A DNA stretch of 64,000 bases from Acarospora socialis (lineage: Eukaryota; Ascomycota; Lecanoromycetes; Acarosporales; Acarosporaceae). This document shows positions 21,969 through 34,800 of the stretch, in pieces. How positions within the stretch are numbered: position 1 is the stretch's first letter; the number at the start of each line of letters is the position of its first letter. The notes beneath the pieces are model-generated. The model ran no database searches and had not been told where the DNA came from. It saw nothing but the letters and a program-made list of their open reading frames with translations. A program made the position numbers and the translations under genes. The stretch spans positions 434,001 through 498,000 of the forward strand of contig JAMYGW020000004.1 in assembly GCA_025617375.2 (NCBI GenBank), written 5' to 3'.

Positions 21969-22468
21969 ACGGTCAGCCCCGTCCAACATACCCACCACCA
22001 AATTCAAAGCCAAAATCATCCTCATATGCCTCAACATCTCCACAAGATACACAGTACCTCTCACGACAAGACTATGTACCGCCGTATCCCGAGAACCACC
22101 CACGGCAGGAATCTGGGCAGCCGTACTATCAGTCGCAACTCGGATTCAGGTCGCAACCCTATAGACATGATCAGCAAACGTCAGAAATGCTGATTTCAAG
22201 TTCCTACAACTCGACCCGTTCGTGGGCCACTCAATCAAGCAACACCTCATCTGGGACGGCAGCACAGAACCAAACACCGTCCGCATATGATCGACCAGTA
22301 TCCCCAGTCAGTAGTACATATCAGCCACAAGGTTCTGGACCCTTTGATGATTACCCTCCAACCTCTTGGGATTACAACCAAGAACTGTCTGCACCAAGTT
22401 CATCATTCTATCCGTCATCACCTTCTTCCAAGTCCCACGGTCGATGGAAAGACACAAATAAGAGATGA
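21969..22468 (+). CDS. Possible 3' exon of a Tyr/Ser/Pro/Gln-rich hypothetical protein
   Basis: After a good acceptor at about 21964-21977 (CACGGTCAG) a frame runs open to the TGA at 22466-22468, about 165 codons. It is rich in Tyr, Ser, Pro and Gln, for example RPTYPPPNSKPKSSSYAST, PYYQSQLGFRSQPYRHDQQ and a C-terminal HGRWKDTNKR. The donor GTAAGTATAG at about 21921 would be the partner of this acceptor, giving an intron of roughly 57 bases. I could not find a convincing first coding exon: the upstream frame meets a TAG and the only in-frame ATG is at 22187. It may be a fragment, a gene with a remote first exon, or a chance frame. Composition suggests disorder, and no function can be assigned. 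Confidence 0.3.
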
Positions 22469-23369
22469 TGAGATTACTTGAGCAGATGACTCTAGGGTCA
22501 TAGATATGGTCAGTCTCGGTTGGCGCTATCTCTTCTATTGTGTGAATTACTTGGACGGCCATCACTTATTGTCAGGCTACGACGGATTATTTGGACTGTT
22601 TTTGTGATCAACATTTGCCGTTCAGATGTGAGGCTAAGGAAATGTTTCTACATTATTACTTTTAGTTCACCATCTTCGTTTTGATTCCTCTGGAGGGTCA
22701 GCCCCGATTGTATCGCAAAATAAACGATGCACTTGGGTGGTCAGGTAGTCGACCAACCCAATTTTCAACCCTGCTTCCACATGGGTGACTGCAAAAGCAA
22801 AGCATGCGGAGTACTCCGTCACACTCGGTTAATTGACCGGCAAAGATCGTGCAGCGGTAACACTTGCATATGGTTTGCCTCGTGGGTGGGACAGACATCC
22901 CTTGCTCGTACAGTACAGTACATTGCTATGGCAGCCTCTTAAGGGTTGGGGGCGCGAATCACCCTAACTCAATACAACTACGTAAAACTTATGGATACCG
23001 GCATGGGGTCCTCGCAAATCAGTCTACACTGCTGCACACCACCATCTGCATCTGCAATAGCGGGTGGATTAATGAGAAAATCGTTTCCTCTTTCTCCAAT
23101 TTGTACCACGTCTCACGCAATTTCTTGTAACCCTTTCATTGACAGGTGGTCGATTCCGAGGGCGTAAGCTGTATGCGTTCATCGTCAGCCTTTCACATCG
23201 ATGAGGCTGATCCACACTCGAACCGTGCTGCCTGTTTGCTGATTTCGTTGAGGGAGGTGGGAGGCTCCGCTCTGGTTGGAGAGTTATCAATGTTGTAAGC
23301 TGAAGTAACGTGTCACCATAAACGCCTCATTCTTCTCTGCCGGCTGGACCTGGTCTCGCTGACACCGCA
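22469..23369. other. Intergenic, nothing recognised
   Basis: No protein family is visible on either strand. The end of the stretch is the upstream region of the DUF6594 gene. Confidence 0.45.
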
Positions 23370-24797
23370 ATGTTTTCTTCAGTCGACTCGACAAATATTT
23401 CGGCAACACTTTGTCAACCTGGCCACTCGATTTGGCAGAGAGGGGATATGGTACTTGAAGTTGATCCTCCAGACTGCGCCCCTCGCAATGGGCGGCCGAA
23501 GACTCCATTATCGGGGATAGTTAACCAAGGTACAGTTAGGGCAGTGCAAGAACCTCAGAGACAAGGTCAAGGGTTCGAAGCAAAAACTCATGATGGGGAG
23601 TTTAGCAGCGCTCAAAAAGCCCCCAGCTTCGTCTGGCGAGGTTTAATGAGGGTAAAGAAATGGTTTACTGGTTTGGACAAGCGATATCGCGACGATCGAA
23701 ATTCACTTCTCTTGATTGAAACGCGTCAGTATCTACCCACAACAGGACGGACCTCCGTTGCTGAAACAATGCAGTCGATCAATATCCTGCAGGATATCCA
23801 CGTTTGGCTGCCTACATCAATAGTGACGTGAATTTCACCTTGTACCGGAAGTTTGGCACTCTTCGGAATCGCGTGCTGCTGCACCGACAGCATGAGCTCA
23901 ACAAACTTGAGAAGCGGCTTAACGATTTAGATCTTAGGGATAATGCGGAAGATGATTTTAAGATACAGTGTATAAGCTATGATCGTGATAAAGATAGTCA
24001 GCGAACCGAACTCATAGACGAGATTGAAGCAAAGCTTGAGCACTACGGTAACTGCATCTGATACATATCCAGAGAGTAACAGCTGACACCCACAGACGAG
24101 ATGGTGTTCCGCGCGGAAAGACTACAATCTATGGGACCTCCGACAAAGCGCAATCACAGGAGCTTATTCAACTGGATTTGGAATGAGCAGCCACTAGAGC
24201 CTTCGGAACAAGAATTCATCTTCCGTCAAGACGATTTCGTGACTTTGGCAAACGGTCAAGACAATAGCTGGTTAGAAGCTCGCGTTGAAGACTTTGTCAA
24301 AATATTTCCCCTGAAGGGACTCCAGGTTGGTCATTCACATCAATCGCTAGCCCAGTGCCAGCACATCAGGAGCTCAGGCGCTAACAAGAGTCACCAGACC
24401 TTACTTGCCTCACCTGAGCAGCTGGCAAAGACGAAGGAAGTGCAAATCCACTACTTCTCGAAGCAGAGACTTGGAATAGTTGTTGGATTGATAGTGATCC
24501 TTGTGACGGTGGCACTTCTGATGATCCCAATCTGCTTGCTTTTCGAACTTGACACCAACGACAAAGGCAAAGTCGCCATTGTGCTTGTCTTTGGGCTTGT
24601 CTTTCCCGGGGCTATTGCAGCTTTCACTCGAGCCCGAAGCTATGAGATCTTTGCAGCAACGGCAGCGTAAGTACTTTCCCTAAACATTTCTGATCTTGGA
24701 TAGTAATGACATACAATTGTTGCGTTGATATAGATATTGTGCCGTTCTCGTCGTCTTCCTCGGCAATTTAGCATCCAATGGAGGCTCAAGGTCATGA
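23370..24797 (+). CDS. DUF6594-family membrane protein
   Basis: Four exons (23370-23724, 23793-24047, 24096-24666, 24734-24797) give 414 residues with consistent phases. The N-terminal 115 residues are disordered. The DUF6594 domain then begins with YPRLAAYINSDVNFTLYRKF and continues through a long helical region (LRNRVLLHRQHELNKLEKRLNDLD). It ends in three predicted membrane helices: LGIVVGLIVILVTVALLMI, VAIVLVFGLVFPGAIAAF and AYCAVLVVFLGNLA. This layout, a soluble helical bundle followed by C-terminal membrane anchors, is typical of the family. The family is large in filamentous ascomycetes and has no established function. The first intron uses donor GTCAGT, so that junction is slightly less sure than the others. 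Confidence 0.85.
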
Positions 24798-26055
24798 TCC
24801 TTCTTTCGCGGTCATGTTCTGATTTGGTATGTTTTCCATTCTGAGTATGTTGGTATAGTCTCGCAAGTCCGTTTCTATCAAGTGTGCTATCGGATTTTCT
24901 CCTTCATTAAGAGATTGTTAACCCCTATGTGAGTTTTCCTTATTCTTGGAAGAAACCTTCGAGGCGCTGTTGAGGGGGATACTGGCCACTCCATAACGAT
25001 CTTAATAAAGGTCCGTGAACTCAATCTATTGGCGAGTTATATGTGACGTTCAGACAATCAGCCGTAACGCATGAGTAAATTCGCTGTGACTGCTGAACAA
25101 GTACTCAGTAGATTCAGAGCCTAGTTCTTTCATTCGCACAGGACCCTTCTCTGTAGAACCACTGTTGGTACTTTTGCTGTGAATTACTATTGAGAAACTA
25201 TGTTAGATGCGGTGGCGACCTGTTACAGTTGACCCTTGGGAAACAAAGAAGCAGTGCCGGAACTGGTCTACTATCCATGACCTGTATCTACCTACGTCGT
25301 TCCTCGAGTTTCACACGGCCCTAGAAACCGTTGAATCTTCCACCCTCAAAAACAATGACGCCATCGCCGTGGTTCCGTCTCCCTCATATGTTCAGTAACT
25401 AGGTAGCCACAGAAACACCCAACGTAATTCGAATATCAGTTTATGAACACCCAAAAGTTGCTATAAGATCGACGGCCACATCGAGTGTGATGTTGAGTAT
25501 TGACTAGTCTAATTCTTGGGGTGTTCGACGTTGACGTTGAACTCAACAGCTGAAGCGCGTGCATGCTGTGTGTTCGCAAAGACCTTGACTTATTGAAACA
25601 GGACGTCTTGCCAGGCTGTTTTGGAGGCTGGATAGAGAAGGTCAATGTGCAGGTTCGCCAGAGCTTCTATAAAAGTCAATTGAGAAGGCTAACTGAGTTC
25701 GATAAAAGTCGAAGAAGACTGACAATAATAAGGTAATAATGACCGTGTATTAGTGCGATATGTGATTCTGAAATGACATCGGAAGAAGCCGCGCTATCTA
25801 TGTATGTTGAAACATGTCCCTACCTTGACCTGCAACACGGTTGCTCTTCCTGCGCTTGTAGAGCGCTACAAGGACTTCCCAGGCCACTGAAGCATTCGAC
25901 CTAATTTGGGAAGTTACACTTGTGAAATCACTCTTGTTTTGTCTGTTCTTCGATGCCCATCATCAACCGTTACTCATGTTCCTTGCTTGCCCCAGATCAC
26001 CCCGAACTCTGTGGATAGCGCTCGACACCGGACTGGCTGGGAAAGGCCCCTTGTA
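24798..26055. other. Intergenic, nothing recognised
   Basis: This 1.26-kb stretch separates two plus-strand genes. The reading frame of the next gene extends upstream to 25906, but those extra codons have no conserved features and I treat them as 5' leader. Confidence 0.45.
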
Positions 26056-29000
26056 ATGTCAACATCCTCTTCCCACTCTCGAGGTGTCAATCGTCGTATC
26101 GATAGCCTGCAGAGCAATGGGCGACAGTCCCGAGAAGGATCTCCTCGACCGCGCAAACGCACCGTTAGCCCCAACGATGCCTATACATACGCTCTCCGCG
26201 TTGCGTACCTTTCATATCTACTGCAACCACGGGCACGGAGAACTCAACATGTACCTGCTCCACGGGCGCAGGTGCAACGCTCGTCGAGCTCGATCAATGA
26301 CCTGATGAAGGATTTCACCCTCTTACGAGATTCCAAGAGTACGCGATTTCCCCATGGCTTCACCTCAGAGCTAGAAAAACGCCTGACGGGCGTCCTGATG
26401 GGTAAGGAAAAGAGACCGGAATATAACGACGCCACGATCAAGCGGACCTTCGCCGCTTTTTTCAATGCCTTTACCGAGCAGGGCTTTAAGAAGCGGATGG
26501 AAAAGGACAGGCGGGTAGAAGATCTGGTGCTCATATTCTTCTCCAACGCAACAAAGGAATTACAGAAGGGAAAGGCACCTGGGGACGATACTTGGAAGCT
26601 CATGGTGGACCGGCACGTTGCGTTGTTCGTTCGGCTCATCAGTTTGGTTCTCAACGATCACGACTGGGTAAGAGATAGGCCCGAATTGACTAACCGTCTG
26701 GCGACGCTGGAGAGCAAGCTGCTGGTGCATGATCAGGACTTAGCGGATGCTTCGCAAAGAAACGGCGGTGGTGGAGGTTCGACCGTTGAGGTTGTGACTC
26801 CTCTCAGTTACGAAGTCAAGGACATGCCCCTAGTCCAGACAGTAGCACGCATGTTCGGTCTCACGAATACGCAAGTACAATCCGATATCAACAAGAACAA
26901 GTCTGTGTGGACGGAGAAGGCGGCTCTACAGGATTTGAAGGTGTACCAGAGTTACCTTAACCTCAACACGCGTAGGACTTTACGCAGTGATGACTTTGAC
27001 GTGGAAGCGGGCTACGAGGCATGGAAAAAGGCGGAAGGTCCAGACTTATCTCAAATGATGCTCGCTATTATGCAAGCCAATCCTGACTTGGCCAAGAGTA
27101 CGCCCGGGGGAAGTTTGCCGCAGTTCAATCCTTCCATCACCGGATCAGAAACATCAGATTCGAGCTACTCAGATATGTCGAGGAAGCTCTCAGATCAGTC
27201 AGAGGGCTCGTCCTATGTCATCGATCAACCCTTCGATATGAGCAGTCTCAACATAACCGATGATTCTACCGACAATGAAGACAATCCTTATACTTTCATC
27301 CCCCCAGAACCCAGGGCTTACTATCGTCATGTTCTTTGCCAGGCGTTGACACATGATCTGAAGGACAAGGAGCTTCAACCCTCTGAAGCCACCGCGGACA
27401 CACCTGCAGTTAAGCTGTTCACGAAGCAGTCCATGGAGCTGCTCAACGAGATTTCTTTACGATGGCGGATGCCAAAAGTATCCAGAGTCGTGCTGTTTCT
27501 GGACGTGATCCGTGAGAAGTTTCTCGATCATGAAATCGACCTCGAAGGAATTGATGCTGCCTTTAACTTCATCAAGGAGCCGCTTGCAGACAATAAGAAA
27601 CATTCGAACTTTATGTCATCGGTTCTTTTCGATCGAACGAAGTGGCCTATTGCGGATTTCGCACTCAATCAGCAGATCCTCTCCTCACTTCATGACGCCT
27701 TACTTCGTGAAGTCTACGATGCTCTCCAGCATTGCTATGAGCAGAAGCCCCCATCTGTCGGACCCGTCGTGTATGTTCTTGAAAATCACATATATGATGA
27801 TCCTAGCTTTTCAACGACGCCGGAAGATTTAGACCGCTTTTCGAAGCAAGTCGATGAAGGACTTCGTCAGAAGGCCAAAGACTTCTATCAGCAGTACTTG
27901 GATAAGGAACTTCCCCAGGAACCTGATGCGTGGGAATTCTTTCATGTCATTCAGCTCGGAAGGGCCGTCGTCAAGTTGGCAGAAAGGGTACAGAAACGCT
28001 ACCGAAAAAATCCTGAGATCATGGGTGTCAATCCGTTGACTATACTCGTTGAGACCATACTACCAATGTACGCGGAAGACGCTCGCGATATCGTTGCGAG
28101 GATATTGGAGTTTGCAAAGGCAAAGGACGAAGAAGTCGACATAGAAGACGGCTTTGATCTGTATAAAGAGTTGGTCGAGATTCGGCGCATACACGCCCAA
28201 GCTCTGCCAAATGTCCCTTTTGCATTCCATATTGAAGACCTCTTAGCTGACTTTGTATGGCGGTGGATTCGCATGACCGACGAGAACGTTCCGAAATGGG
28301 TTGATCAAGCTATCAAGCAGGATCAGTTTAAAGTTCGTACTCAACAGGCAGACCATATACCAACAGATGACGAAAGACACAGCGTCTCCGTCATTGACAT
28401 CTTTCGATCATTCAATGAGATCATTAATCAAATAATTCAGCTGAATTGGGACGACGACTTGCAGTACGCTAAGTTTATGACAGCGCTTGCTAGGTCCGTA
28501 GGTACCGGCCTCGCAAGGTACTGTGAAGTAATAGAGCAAAAGTTCAGCAAGGAGATGGATCGATTGACGCCAGACCAGGAAGCGACTGCGAACCAGACAA
28601 GGCAAGAAAAGTGGATGCAGTTGGCCAAGGACGCTTGGAACAGCAGGGAAAAGATTGAACCATTTCAGTTCTTCCCTGAGGTGAGTCAAGATCCTAGTGA
28701 CAACGCTTCGTTGCTGAGTGGTGTCTACAGTCTTTCGTGAAGCTTAATAACATCGAGTTCGCCACCTACCAACTTGACAAGCTGGAACATGAAGTCAATG
28801 TGGATGCCTGCGCAGAGGTCATTCAGAGACACACGCCACCGGTCAGTCAAAGGGAACGCAAAGCTACAAATTATGTGTTCTCCATCAAGATCGTCGAAGC
28901 AGAAGACTTGAAGGCATGTGATATTAATGGCCTGAGTGACCCATATGTGGTGTTGGGGGATGAGTATCAGAAGCGCCTAGCCAAGACACGTATCATCTAT

Positions 29001-30262
29001 GCCAACTTGAACCCACGCTGGGAGGAGACGGTCGACATCACAACACAGGGCCCTCTTAATATAATAGCGACTGTTTGGGATTGGGACACATTAGGCGATC
29101 ACGATTGCGTTGGACGTACTTCGATCAAACTTGATCCTTCGCATTTCGGTGACTTCCTACCTCGAGAATACTGGTTGGACCTTGATACCCAAGGCCGCCT
29201 TCTGCTCCGGGTCAGTATGGAGGGTGAGAGGGATGATATTCAGTTTTACTTCGGGAAAGCTTTTAGGACCTTGAAGAGGACTGAACGAGACATGACACGG
29301 ATGATCACAGATAAGGTTCGAGACTTCAAACATGTATACTGCACATGCTAAAGGTGACCTAGCTTTCTGCCTATATCAATCACTGCTTATCCCGGAGAGC
29401 TTTGAGGAGTCTACTATCCAAGGGATTAACAATATCCTCCGTGTCGAGCTACTTCAACCGCAATCGACCACAACCGGTAGCTCAAGGGCCCACTCAAGTC
29501 GAGATTACTAACGCTCTCAACCCACTCTTCGCGTACTTCGATGACAACTTCGCGATAATGAACCAAACTCTAACAAGCACGGCTATGGTGATGGTCATGT
29601 CACGTCTTTGGAAGGAGGTTTTAGTCACAATCGAGGCATTATTAGTGCCACCCCTATCAGATAAAGCGTCTCAACAGCGGCCACTTACACAGCAGGAGGT
29701 CGACATTGTCTTCAAATGGTTGCAATTACTCTTCAATTTCTTCCACGCGGTTGACGATGACACCGGCGAAGCGAATGGTGTTCCTCTCGACGTATTGAAG
29801 TCCCCCAAATATCATGACATCCAATCTCTAAACTTCTTCTACTTCGAATCAACCGAGAATCTAATACGTACGTCCGAGCGAATGGCCTCTGTCACGGCTG
29901 CACGCCAGCAGGCGCAACGTAATCGGCTGTCCGCACCCGCCTCGCTTTCTTCGCCTTCTTTCGGTGGCGCCGCAGGCCTGCTCGGGATGCCATCCACGAG
30001 GAGGTCGAAGAGCATCATGCTTTCGAGAAACTTGGGAACGATGAAGAAAGCCAAGGAGGAAAAACGAAAGGAAGCCCAAGCAGAGCCGAACGACGACATG
30101 ATCCTCCGCATTCTGCGCATGAGACCGGAGGCGCAGAAGTACTTGAAGGACCGAAGCAGGCAGAAGGAGAGATTGGCCGCGGCTGCGGCTGCAGAGATGA
30201 TTGTGAGGCAGAGCTTGCTGGCCGGCGGCGGGCGCATGCTAAGCGCGACACCGAGAAGGTGA
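26056..30262 (+). CDS. Munc13-homology (MUN/MHD) and C2 domain protein, Ync13-like
   Basis: Three exons (26056-28680, 28731-29315, 29363-30262) give 1369 residues. The N-terminus has the block DAYTYALRVAYLSYLLQP. A large helical MUN region spans both sides of a C2 domain at about residues 915-1040 (YVFSIKIVEAEDLKACDINGLSDPYVVL, NPRWEE, WDWDTLGDHD). The C2 aspartates expected to bind calcium are present. Downstream lies the second Munc13-homology segment (LSAYINHCLSRRALRSLL). This arrangement matches the fungal Munc13/UNC-13-like proteins, such as fission yeast Ync13. Those act at the plasma membrane in vesicle fusion and wall integrity during cytokinesis. The start at ATG 26056 was chosen over an upstream non-conserved extension. 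Intron 2 is only 47 bases, with a weak GTTCGA donor. Confidence 0.88.
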
Positions 30263-30864
30263 TGGGGGGTTATACCATTGACTTGTCGGGCGTTCCTTTA
30301 GCGGGAGTCTCACGGTTTGGAGCCTTAGGCGCGTACTTATGGCTGTTTGTGCAAGCGAGCCTTATTGTTGATCTGGACGGGCTTCTTCCTACATGACTTA
30401 TACCACCTCTGAGGTGAGCACATCCGGTCTTCTGACTTATTCTTTAGTCAGGCCGTGGCATAATATGTACATTCGTCGTGATTGCGATACACGCGAAGCT
30501 TAGCTGATCATCACGCCCATGTCGTTGACATTAGGGTTTTATTGTAGCGCTCATTCCAATCAGAAGATGGGGACTCTTACAGTTGGCCTGGTGTAGTGAC
30601 CAGTGGAGTTGAGCTGAGTATTACAGCGGGCAGCGAGGCAACAGTTCAGTAGATCGTGTTTGTAGCTTCCACTAGCAGCCCATCGGAGAGGGATTGGGAA
30701 GCGGGGGTTCATGGGATTGATGCGAAGTGCGAATTCCCGAGGATACTCTAGTATGACTCGTCATGGTCAATTCTATTTTCCACATCGAGAGCAACTCTCA
30801 TATGCTCAGAATTGCCAGCATGCTATGACACCAGATATATACAGTAGGAATCGCGCCCAGCACT
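30263..30864. other. Intergenic between convergent genes
   Basis: These 602 bases hold the 3' ends of the Munc13-like gene (+) and the complex I subunit gene (-). No gene is seen. Confidence 0.5.
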
Positions 30865-31434
30865 TCATAACTCTTCACCGATCTTACGTGCCTTGTAGGA
30901 AAGGTCAGCTTCTCTGCTAGCATAGCAGACGGAGAGTATCCTGAGAACCTACCGGTAGCGCCTTTGGCCCTCCCAATTCCTTCTCCAGACCATCTGGAAA
31001 CTCCCTCGGTACACTTGGTTTGTCGGGGTAGAACATGCCCACGGCTCCACACAACCCTAGCGTCGTAGCGATGAAGCAACCCATCAAGAAGAACGCATGC
31101 CCGGGTTTGAAGTGCGTGTATTCCTCAGGAGAAAACATGCCGAGGATGTCGTTGTCTTCATGGACTGGCTCGCCATAATTGCGTCGTTCTTGTTTGTCCC
31201 ACCAGTCGGCATAGGGATCACGAAACTGGCGCTTTTCAGGAGGCGGATTGATGTAGCCGCCGTTCTGTTGAATCAATACAGCACACATATCGGGATTGAG
31301 CAGTAACTGACCATGTTCGGGTCATCAATCTCTGCTTGCGAGGCACATCTGATCTGAGTGAGGTTGATTCGAGGTACGGTCCCTCGGAGCATTCGCGCTA
31401 GCGGTCGCGCCGCTGGTATTCGTCGTGGAAGCAT
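30865..31434 (-). CDS. Complex I accessory subunit, ASHI/NDUFB8 type (fungal 20.1 kDa subunit)
   Basis: Three exons (31434-31312, 31264-30953, 30891-30865) give 153 residues. The N-terminus is an Arg-rich amphipathic mitochondrial presequence (MLPRRIPAARPLARMLRG). The mature part has the conserved DPYADWWDKQERRNYGEPVHEDND block and one membrane span (FFLMGCFIATTLGLCGAVGMFYP). It ends in FPDGLEKELGGPKALPARKIGEEL. The WWDKQERRNYGEPVHE pattern is that of the fungal 20.1 kDa subunit, orthologous to bovine ASHI. That is a membrane-arm subunit of mitochondrial NADH:ubiquinone oxidoreductase. The last exon encodes only eight residues plus stop, and its acceptor (CTACAAG) restores the expected ARK tail. 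The gene is head-to-head with SWR1. Confidence 0.88.
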
Positions 31435-31855
31435 CTGTAGGTGGAGCAAGTCATCTATAGCTCGTTTTTCGAAGGTCAGAATTGGCCAGACATTAACGGC
31501 TGTCAACCCGTCGTGAGGTCCCACAGAAGCATGCTGTATGTCGAGGTGAATCAAGTCATCGGTAATTGAACGTAGCCTGATGAGGTAAGGCTAAGTTTTG
31601 GCCCCTCGCCAACCTCATTTTGCTTGGGTTGCGGCTTGCGGAAAGTGCCTCGCCCTATCATCAATTCAATTTGGACCTTTCTTCGTCCGCCCGCGACGCA
31701 AATTTACTGATGAGCGGTCAAGACTTCGTCACGAGACTATGCTAATGCCAAGCTTTCATTTGATGCAACAATCAAAGGATTCGAGCGTGATTTCGTCGAG
31801 ATATCGGGGGTCAACCTCATCGAAGGGATCGACCTCGTCACCCTGACTGCGAGAA
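31435..31855. promoter_or_regulatory. Bidirectional promoter region, complex I subunit / SWR1
   Basis: Only 421 bases separate the two ATGs, at 31434 on the minus strand and 31856 on the plus strand, so both promoters must lie here. No single element could be assigned. Confidence 0.55.
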
Positions 31856-34800
31856 ATGCAAAACGGCAGCCTGAACAGCTTTTCGGAACATCTTCACGAC
31901 AACGAGACCGCAACAAAGGGTGAGCCATCAGCCTCGCCGCGATCGCAAGGATTTTCACCTAACGCGACAATCCGCGAAGCTATCGTCACGCCTTTAGACA
32001 TCCAGCAAAATCTTTGCAACCATGTTGACAACAATGGACCTCCACCGAAGAAGCGCAAGACCACCGAAGTTACTCCTAGACCTCGCTCTACGTCACGACC
32101 TATCTCACCACCATGGAAAAGGGTTGCCGTGGAAGGCCCTACATCATTCTTGGAAGGAGGAAAAAGAAAGTCGGCCAGGACAAACGCGGTGCCACTGGAA
32201 TTGCAGCCCCAAGCCAACAAACGTCAGACGCGCGCCTCGATACAGAAGACAAATGTGAGCAAGAGCAAGTATGGAGGCGCAAAAACACATAAATCTTCGC
32301 CATTAGCGTCAACTTCGAATCACCAACATAGCCTTGACAAACGACCGGTGTCGGCCGGAAGTAACACTATTCACATTCCTGGGAAGTCACCCGCAAAAAT
32401 CGCTCAACCGAACACTATCACATCGAAGAAAACCAGGAACACAACTACTCCAACCAAAGCTCGCCTCACCAACGATGCCGCCTCAGAGACGACCCCTGTC
32501 AAATCCTCCCAAAAGTCGGACTCCTCTAACTCGCACCGAAGGCGCCGATCTGCCCGTACTGCAGAACTCTCGAAAGCGACCAAAGCTATGCACAGCACAG
32601 ATACGAACGGATGGCATAATAGTGAGGATGATCATATAGTTGAGGTCGAACCGAACTTCAAACCGCAGAGACTAAAGTTCAAAGTTCGCATGCCAACAGT
32701 TACCATCCAACATCCCGGACATGTTCTTCCTCAAAGACGCTTTCCTTCCTTCCGAGACTGGGTAGAACATGAGACTTCACTGGCTGTAGAAGATGGAATA
32801 GTATCAACGAAAGACGATGCGAGGAAGGAGGCTGAAGTGCGCCAGCGGATAATCAACGCCGCAGGCCCTGGAGGCGTACTAAGTGCGGATAAGTGTTCGG
32901 TCTATGTACCAGAGCCACAAGAAGAACCGCCCCAGCAGTACGCACATCAAGATCACCTCATAGCGCACGTACTGTACTTCCGCAAGCTGCTTAAACAGGA
33001 GCAACGGCATCACCTCGCCTCTGCGAAGAAACTTGCGCATGCTGCGGCTGCCGAATGGAAAAGGAGACAGCCCAAAACAGATGATGAGGTGCTACAAGAG
33101 CAGCGTGACGCAAGTCTCGCAACATACAAGCAGGTCCGGAAGGACCTCCAACAGAAGTGGGACATGATTACGGCTGAAATCAACAAGAGGCGACTGGTGA
33201 GATGGGAGGAGGAGCAGCAACTTCTTGGGAAGCAGGCCCTGAATCGGGTTCTGGAGAAGTCTACACAACTACTCGATAAGAGACGGCTGAGACGTTCATC
33301 TGAGGCTAGTAGTGACGAGGAGGAAAACGTCGATGATGGGTTCGAAACAAGATCAGAAGAGGGCTCTACATCGGCTTCCGGGGATGAAAGTAACATGTCA
33401 ACAAATCCTTCCCAAAGCGAGGAAGAAGACCAAACCCATGAAGCCGGAGAGGACGACGAAGGCTTGACGGTAGAGGAACTTCGACAAAAGTATTCTAGAT
33501 TACCTTCAGAGATACCAGATTCAGGTCTACCATCCAGTATTATTGAGATCAACAGTCGTGACCGTTTCGCGGAGAAGCTAGAATCAACACACGACGAAGC
33601 CTGGCAAGATCCAGACCACACGGTCGAGACCGTGGCCGAAGGCGATACTATGCCAATTGATGCGAGATTGGAAGATGTGGACGAGGCTCTTCTGGACGCC
33701 AGCGACGACTCGACGGACATGGACAGCGATCTTGGGGACAGTGATAGTGATTCAGGCAGCAGTCGGCAAGAGCAGAGTGAGGACGATGGGAGTGAAGAAG
33801 ATCTTGGATTATTAGGGTTCTTTGCAAAGAAGGACCTGCAGGCTCAACGCGAAGTTCCCGTTGCAGGCGAAGGAGGAGACAGACGTGAGGGCCGCGAAGC
33901 AGAGGCGGAAGAAGACGAAGAAGAGATTGACGAAGTGTCTCTGATCCCCGACGCGTCGCAGGTCCAGACTCCTTCAGCGAGTAATCACGATGAGCCGCCC
34001 ATCACGGGGAAGAACGAGCTAAGAATTATCACGAACACCGATTCCCGTACCCCAGCCACCCCCGAAGCCAGTGGTGATCCGAGCAGCCAAGCCTCTCCGG
34101 GTACCAATGCTACAACTAGGCCCTCTGAAATCGACTCTGTGTCATCCGTCGAACATCTTGCCAAGAACGATTTGCAGTCATCCTCGGCCACGCCGCAGCC
34201 TGCAACAAACCTTAAGACGCCAGTCCCGTTTCTACTTCGCGGCACTCTCCGCGAATATCAGCACTATGGGCTTGATTGGCTTGCGGGCCTTTACGCCAAT
34301 CACACCAACGGCATCTTAGCAGATGAGATGGGTCTAGGTAAAACCATTCAAACAATCGCGTTACTAGCCCATCTTGCCGTGGAGCATGAAGTATGGGGCC
34401 CTCACCTCATCGTTGTGCCAACAAGCGTTATGCTCAATTGGGAGATGGAGTTTAAAAAGTTCCTTCCAGGGTTCAAGATTCTGACCTATTATGGCTCGCA
34501 AGAAGAACGAAAGCAGAAACGGAAAGGCTGGCTTGATGACGACTTGTGGCACGTATGCATAACCTCATATCAGCTCGTTTTACAAGATCAGCAGACATTC
34601 AAAAGGCGCAATTGGCACTACATGGTCCTTGATGAAGCACACAACATCAAAAATTTCCGCTCGCAAAGATGGCAAACACTATTGACCTTTAAAACAAGGG
34701 CCCGACTACTGTTGACCGGCACGCCTCTGCAGAATAACCTAACAGAGCTTTGGTCCTTGTTGTTCTTCCTGATGCCCTCAGAGAGTACGGAAACTGGTAT

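Noticed and set aside
33010-33720. 236-codon minus-strand frame inside SWR1
   Set aside because: Ser-rich mirror of the acidic and Glu-rich SWR1 sequence on the plus strand.
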